Below are positions 62,860 through 64,000 of a stretch of DNA of 64,000 nucleotides, piece after piece (the first letter of the stretch is position 1; each line of letters opens with the position of its first letter). The notes beneath the pieces are model-generated. The model ran no database searches, was not told the origin of the DNA, and saw only the letters and a list, made by a program, of their open reading frames with translations. A program made the translations under genes and the position numbers. The DNA comes from G965212025 sp965215765 (GTDB lineage: Bacteria; Pseudomonadota; Gammaproteobacteria; Poriferisulfidales; Oxydemutatoraceae): contig OZ244118.1 of the NCBI GenBank assembly GCA_965215765.1, positions 1,302,001-1,366,000 of the forward strand, read 5' to 3'.

Positions 62860-63941
62860 TCATTGTTGCCGGCTTCTCCGTCTTGGCCGGTACGCCCTTT
62901 TGACCGCTTCCGAAACTTGTGACAGCAAGCTGGTTCCGATGACTTCTCCGAGCGTGACGGGAGCGGCATTACCGATCAGCCTGCCGACGGATATTCGGCA
63001 GACCTGTTCTCCCGGTCGAGTGAATTGGTAATTCGGCGGGAAGCTTTGCAGAATCGCGCCTTCTCTGAGCGAAATCGCTCTGTTTTGCTCCGGATGCCCG
63101 AAGCGACAGTTGCCGAATCCTGAGAACTGGGTCGTTATTGTGGGGGCGGGATTTCCCCAAGTCATGCGTCCATAAACACTGCGGTAGGTCTTTCCTGACA
63201 ATTTTTTGTGGCAGTCGGCCACCAACTCCCTAGGCCAGTCACGCCAAGTCCCCCCTGGTTTGGGAGCTTTTATTCGGCGCATGTTAATTTCGGAAAGAGC
63301 GGAGCACTTATGAAGAGGGTTTTTTGGATGGCTCGTCCCGGTTTCAAGCGGATACAAGTCGCCAATGGCCTCTTTGACGGTTATCGGTTCACTGCCAAAT
63401 TGCTGTGGGGAGAGAAGTGAGACCGAGCCGAGTTTGGACGCCAACAACACCAGGCGGTTGCGCCGTTGAGGGACGCCGTATTCGGCGCAATTGACCACTT
63501 TGGGCTTGACCGAGTACCCGTTGGCTTCGAGGTTGGAGACGAACTCACCAAAAACGTTCTGAATGACCAGTTGCGGAACATTCTCCATGGTCACCAGATC
63601 CGGCGACAGCTTGCCCACGAGTCTCGAAAATTGCAGCAGGAGCCGCCAGCGTTTGTCTGATTCGGTCGCCTTTCGGCTGTAGGTGGAAAAGGTTTGACAC
63701 GGAGCGCAGCCGGCCAAGAGTTTGATCCCGTTCTTTCTGTGTGGCACTCTGGTTCGCTGGCTTCAAGTTTTTCCACCGACTTGAGCAGAAATTTGGCACT
63801 GTTGTTGGCGGTATAGGGATGTTCACAAGCCGGATCAATGTCCACGCCGAGGCGGACATCAACACCGGCTTTCGCGAGGCCGTATATCAGTCCACCAACT
63901 CCGCAGAACAGGTCGACGGCACAGGTTTTACGTCTTGGCAT
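62860..63941 (-). pseudogene. DNA cytosine-C5 methyltransferase with a frameshift
   Basis: The 5' part (from ATG 63941) reads AVDLFCGVGGLIYGLAKAGV, motif I of C5-methyltransferases. At about 63745-63760 (LEASEPECHTE) the frame is lost. The next frame starts near a GTG at 63747 and reads LLAGCAPCQTFSTYSR with the catalytic Cys (motif IV), MENVPQL (motif VI), VPQRRNRLVLLASK (motif VIII), a target-recognition region, and IGNAAPV (motif X). One indel separates the parts, so it is either recently inactivated or a sequencing error. Total length would be about 360 residues, normal for the family. Its restriction partner is not in the window; McrBC (20-23 kb) would be compatible or in conflict depending on site. 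Confidence 0.82.
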
Positions 63942-64000
63942 CGCTCTGTTTTTTTGTCCGTGTCCTGTTTTCCACTTTGTCGATCCCTTGGTTGCATCTT

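Noticed and set aside
1..64000. tRNA or rRNA genes and phage attachment sites flanking the island
   Set aside because: No cloverleaf or rRNA-like sequence was recognised by eye on either strand; a tRNAscan run would settle it.

Overview
The window looks like a piece of a gammaproteobacterial chromosome: a CusBA-type copper efflux operon at the left edge, Sec-secreted GLUG-repeat surface proteins, and a large defence island. The genus cannot be fixed from sequence alone. A marine or host-associated gammaproteobacterium is a guess, based on the GLUG proteins and the heavy duplication. No rRNA, tRNA, CRISPR array or intact transposase is visible.

Layout. (1) 1-4047: the end of a CusB-like adaptor fused to a CusF-like copper domain, then an intact CusA pump. 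(2) 4.08-4.99 kb: a 209-bp tandem repeat array whose unit is the 3' end of a BREX gene (brxA) located 20 kb away. (3) 4.98-19.55 kb: four paralogous copies of a secreted protein with GLUG repeats and about 114-residue beta-sandwich-like repeats. Only the third (14236-17574) is intact. The second carries a frameshift and a sharply bounded 1.3-kb AT-rich insertion. The copies are separated by duplicated non-coding blocks and two 115-117-bp repeat arrays. (4) 19.56-20.03 kb: scraps of restriction genes (SNF2-type helicase, Mrr-like domain). (5) 20.0-24.8 kb: McrBC and a decayed HsdR. (6) 24.8-43.97 kb: a type 3 BREX operon read leftward in the order HTH-brxF-brxC-pglX-pglX'-AAA ATPase-DUF4276-(brxHII remnant)-pglZ-brxA, with a good sigma70-type promoter at its head. 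The helicase gene is reduced to an N-terminal stub. (7) 44.5-48.7 kb: a CD-NTase-like nucleotidyltransferase, a frameshifted SLATT protein, and an 845-residue coiled-coil membrane protein with a DUF6161-like C-terminus. (8) 49.0-50.04 kb: a decayed second pglZ, followed by a lone lipoprotein gene. (9) 52.0-56.4 kb: a Septu pair (ptuA/ptuB) behind an AlbA_2/ATPase protein. (10) 57.95-61.1 kb: a second, intact SLATT/nucleotidyltransferase pair coupled to an AAA+ ATPase. (11) 61.5-64 kb: a four-helix membrane protein with a very long His/Asp/Asn/Gly tail, a cusA C-terminal remnant and a frameshifted cytosine-C5 methyltransferase.

How the parts relate. BREX, McrBC, Septu, the two SLATT/NTase loci and the AAA/DUF4276 pair form a multi-layer anti-phage island lying between two heavy-metal efflux fragments. 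The most striking property is repeated tandem duplication inside the BREX operon: the brxF/brxC junction (4 extra copies), the brxA 3' end (12 copies), the pglX 5' end (1 copy) and a whole pglX segment. In nearly every case the products are short ORFs that overlap the next one by ATGA or TAATG. The two PglX copies are nearly identical except for a window of about 95 residues just before the catalytic DPPF motif. One copy has lost a glycine of the SAM-binding motif.
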